Below, one piece after another: positions 62,772-64,000 of a DNA stretch of 64,000 bases (its first letter is position 1; every line of letters starts with the position of its first letter). Below the pieces are notes generated by a model that was not told where the DNA came from, ran no database searches, and saw nothing but the letters and a program-made list of their open reading frames with translations. A program made the translations under genes and the position numbers. The stretch is taken from NCBI GenBank assembly GCA_024637145.1, contig JAGXFQ010000041.1, forward strand, positions 153,200 to 217,199, given 5' to 3'. The stretch comes from Desulfobulbaceae bacterium (GTDB lineage: Bacteria > Desulfobacterota > Desulfobulbia > Desulfobulbales > SURF-16).

Positions 62772-62809
62772 TGTGGAATTGCCATTACCAAAGCCTGACC
62801 CCGCTGTTA
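62772..62809 (+). repeat. REP-like repeat, partial copy 5
   Basis: A 38-base partial copy (GTGGAATTGCCATTACC then AAGCCTGACCCCGCTGTT) almost next to copy 4 and nearly the same as the piece at 58889. Confidence 0.6.
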
Positions 62810-62946
62810 GATATTTCATGTTTGACCCCTTGTTTCTTGCAAGGCGTCTATCCAATAGATGTTCTGCTGTAAAATAAAAATTGATTCCTCGGTTGGAAAT
62901 ATGAGTAAATTATGTGAGTCGTAATTGACAAAATACAGGAGACAAT

Positions 62947-63375
62947 ATGCCAAAATCAGACCGCACCATAACAAAAAATATTGGAATCTGGATCGATCAT
63001 AAAGAGGCTATTTTTGTCTCAGTAGAAAACGACCAAACAGCGATTGAGCGAATCGAGTCAAACCTCGAAAGTAACTATCGTTCATCAGGGGGCTGGAAAT
63101 CATCTGGCACAAATGTGGCGCAAGCATTATCAACAGAGCAAAAAGCAAACGAGCGCCACGAGCATCAGCTTGATAACTTCTATCAGGAAGTGATCGAAAA
63201 AGCTGGCAAAGCCGACAAGATCTACATTTTTGGCCCAGGGCAGGCTAAAGTTGAACTGGTAAAACAAATTGAGAAAATAAAGGGCCCACACGTAGAAATT
63301 GCTGCAGTCGAAACCTCCGACAGCTTAACTGAAAACCAAATGGTTGCACAAGTTAAGTCGTTTTTTTCAGTTTAA
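62947..63375 (+). CDS. Small conserved-looking protein, possible eRF1-domain-3/Pelota-like
   Basis: A 142-residue soluble protein I cannot name with confidence. It starts ITKNIGIWIDHKEAIFVS and contains RIESNLES and a late block KIYIFGPGQAKVELVKQIE, a pattern resembling small 'translational machinery' or host-attachment-type proteins with an eRF1-domain-3-like fold. No enzyme motif is visible. AGGAG lies 6 bases before the start. It sits alone between repeats and the integrase remnant. Confidence 0.6.
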   Translation: MPKSDRTITKNIGIWIDHKEAIFVSVENDQTAIERIESNLESNYRSSGGWKSSGTNVAQALSTEQKANERHEHQLDNFYQEVIEKAGKADKIYIFGPGQAKVELVKQIEKIKGPHVEIAAVETSDSLTENQMVAQVKSFFSV

Positions 63376-63420
63376 ACTGTGTCGGATCGGCTGACCGGTA
63401 GCAATGTGCATCGACGGTAA

Positions 63421-63738
63421 TTGACGCAGAACAGAGGCGTCCTAAATCGGATGGATCAAGAGGTTTATCTTTTTTCACAATGTCCGTCATCCTTGCGAAA
63501 TGGCCGAAGCAGAGATCAACGCGTTTCTGAGCCATCTGGCCCTGAAGAAAAAGATCAGTGCCTCAACGCAGAATCAGGCCTTTTCGGCCCTGTTGTTTAT
63601 TTATCGCCATGTTCTGGGGCGTGAAGTGGGGGATCTGGGCGATGTGGTGCGGGCGCGCAAACCCCGCCGATTGCCCGTCGTTATGACGCGTGGGGAAGTC
63701 AAAGCTGCTCTGTTTATACAACCACCAAAAATACGATA
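63421..63738 (+). pseudogene. Remnant of integron-type tyrosine integrase (N-terminal part)
   Basis: The frame WIKRFIFFHNVRHPCEMAEA, continuing AEINAFLSHLALKKKISAST, QNQAFSALLFIYRHVLG and RKPRRLPVVMTRGEV, matches the core-binding domain of IntI/XerC-like integrases. A stop at 63443-63445 lies where the upstream part (RRTEA) should continue, and the protein ends at 63738 before the catalytic R-H-R-Y domain. It is therefore a truncated, non-functional gene. No attI or attC cassettes are recognised nearby. Confidence 0.8.
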
Positions 63739-63749
63739 GAGGGTGGCCT

Positions 63750-64000
63750 ATGATCCTTAATGATGACAGGACGGACCTGAGCAGTGCCGGGGAACCCGGA
63801 CTGGCGGACAGCGGCGTTGAAAAGCTGAAAACAGCGCCGGGGCCTGAGACCGGTGCCGTAAAAGACGTGCAGCAGCAGGTTGAGGAACATGAGGCTGCGC
63901 AAACGAAAAAATTCGGTACCTTCGCCGGGGTGTTCACCCCCTGCCTGCTGACCATTCTCGGAGTCATCATGTTTCTGCGCGAAGGCTGGGTCGTGGGCAA
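63750..64000 (+). CDS. APC/SLC12-type transporter, N-terminal part (cut by window end)
   Basis: The first 83 codons of a transporter running off the window. After a hydrophilic ~50-residue N-terminus comes KKFGTFAGVFTPCLLTILGV, then IMFLREGWVVG, the typical first transmembrane segment of amino-acid permease/Na-K-Cl cotransporter-like proteins. A good ribosome-binding site (GAGGG) precedes the ATG. It starts 11 bases after the integrase remnant stop. The substrate cannot be told from this part. Confidence 0.75.
   Translation, partial: MILNDDRTDLSSAGEPGLADSGVEKLKTAPGPETGAVKDVQQQVEEHEAAQTKKFGTFAGVFTPCLLTILGVIMFLREGWVVG

Overview
The window looks like chromosomal DNA of a Gram-negative, probably anaerobic bacterium, most likely a Desulfobulbaceae-type Desulfobacterota. 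This is inferred from the gene set: a B12-dependent ribonucleotide reductase, many HDOD and c-di-GMP proteins, a long class II aldolase, a fused SecDF, a MORN-repeat protein and split Tat genes. No rRNA or species-specific marker is present, so the taxonomy is an inference. About 56 kb is ordinary core genome with tight operons and strong intrinsic terminators. The last ~7.5 kb, after a tRNA-Leu gene, is accessory DNA.

1-13 kb: a LytM-type M23 peptidase, an endonuclease-type MutL, purC, a zinc-finger-less DnaJ/CbpA protein, ssb, a spore-photoproduct-lyase-like radical SAM protein, a hotdog thioesterase, prfC, and a two-component pair whose kinase has an ABC-type solute-binding sensor. 13-31 kb: nrdJ with a long leader, then a minus-strand phospho-signalling cluster (FHA plus nucleotide cyclase, tandem FHA, Ser/Thr kinase with TPR/WD40, PP2C phosphatase). 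Next come an HDOD protein, an M48 protease, a BarA-like hybrid kinase, a REC-PAS-GGDEF-EAL protein and a secreted protein of about 20 MORN repeats. 31-43 kb: gmhB, ftsB, a DUF523 gene, a minus-strand run secDF-ykgJ-HD-purQ-tatC, and a plus-strand run hydrolase-rsfS-gpmI-thrC. 43-56 kb: a zinc-ribbon/SPFH pair with what looks like an exonuclease fossil behind it, a REC-GGDEF-degenerate HD-GYP protein with an HDOD partner, a purine/MTA salvage pair, two tatA-type genes, a class II aldolase, a small MITE-like element, a dGTPase, a ClC-CBS channel and tRNA-Leu(TAA).

56.5-64 kb: the accessory segment. The tRNA-Leu 3' end (AGGCACCATTTT) is repeated 3.9 kb away, just past a fic gene, so hipBA and fic may lie on a small tRNA-integrated island. 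The segment also holds five fragments of a REP-like repeat, a nested inverted-repeat element, an unrecognised protein with hints of an ADP-ribosyltransferase fold, gph, a small protein, a decayed integron-type integrase, and the start of an APC/SLC12-type transporter cut by the window end.

The best candidates for novelty are the kinase/phosphatase/FHA/cyclase cluster, the tRNA-Leu toxin island with the ART-like gene, and the SPFH/zinc-ribbon pair.
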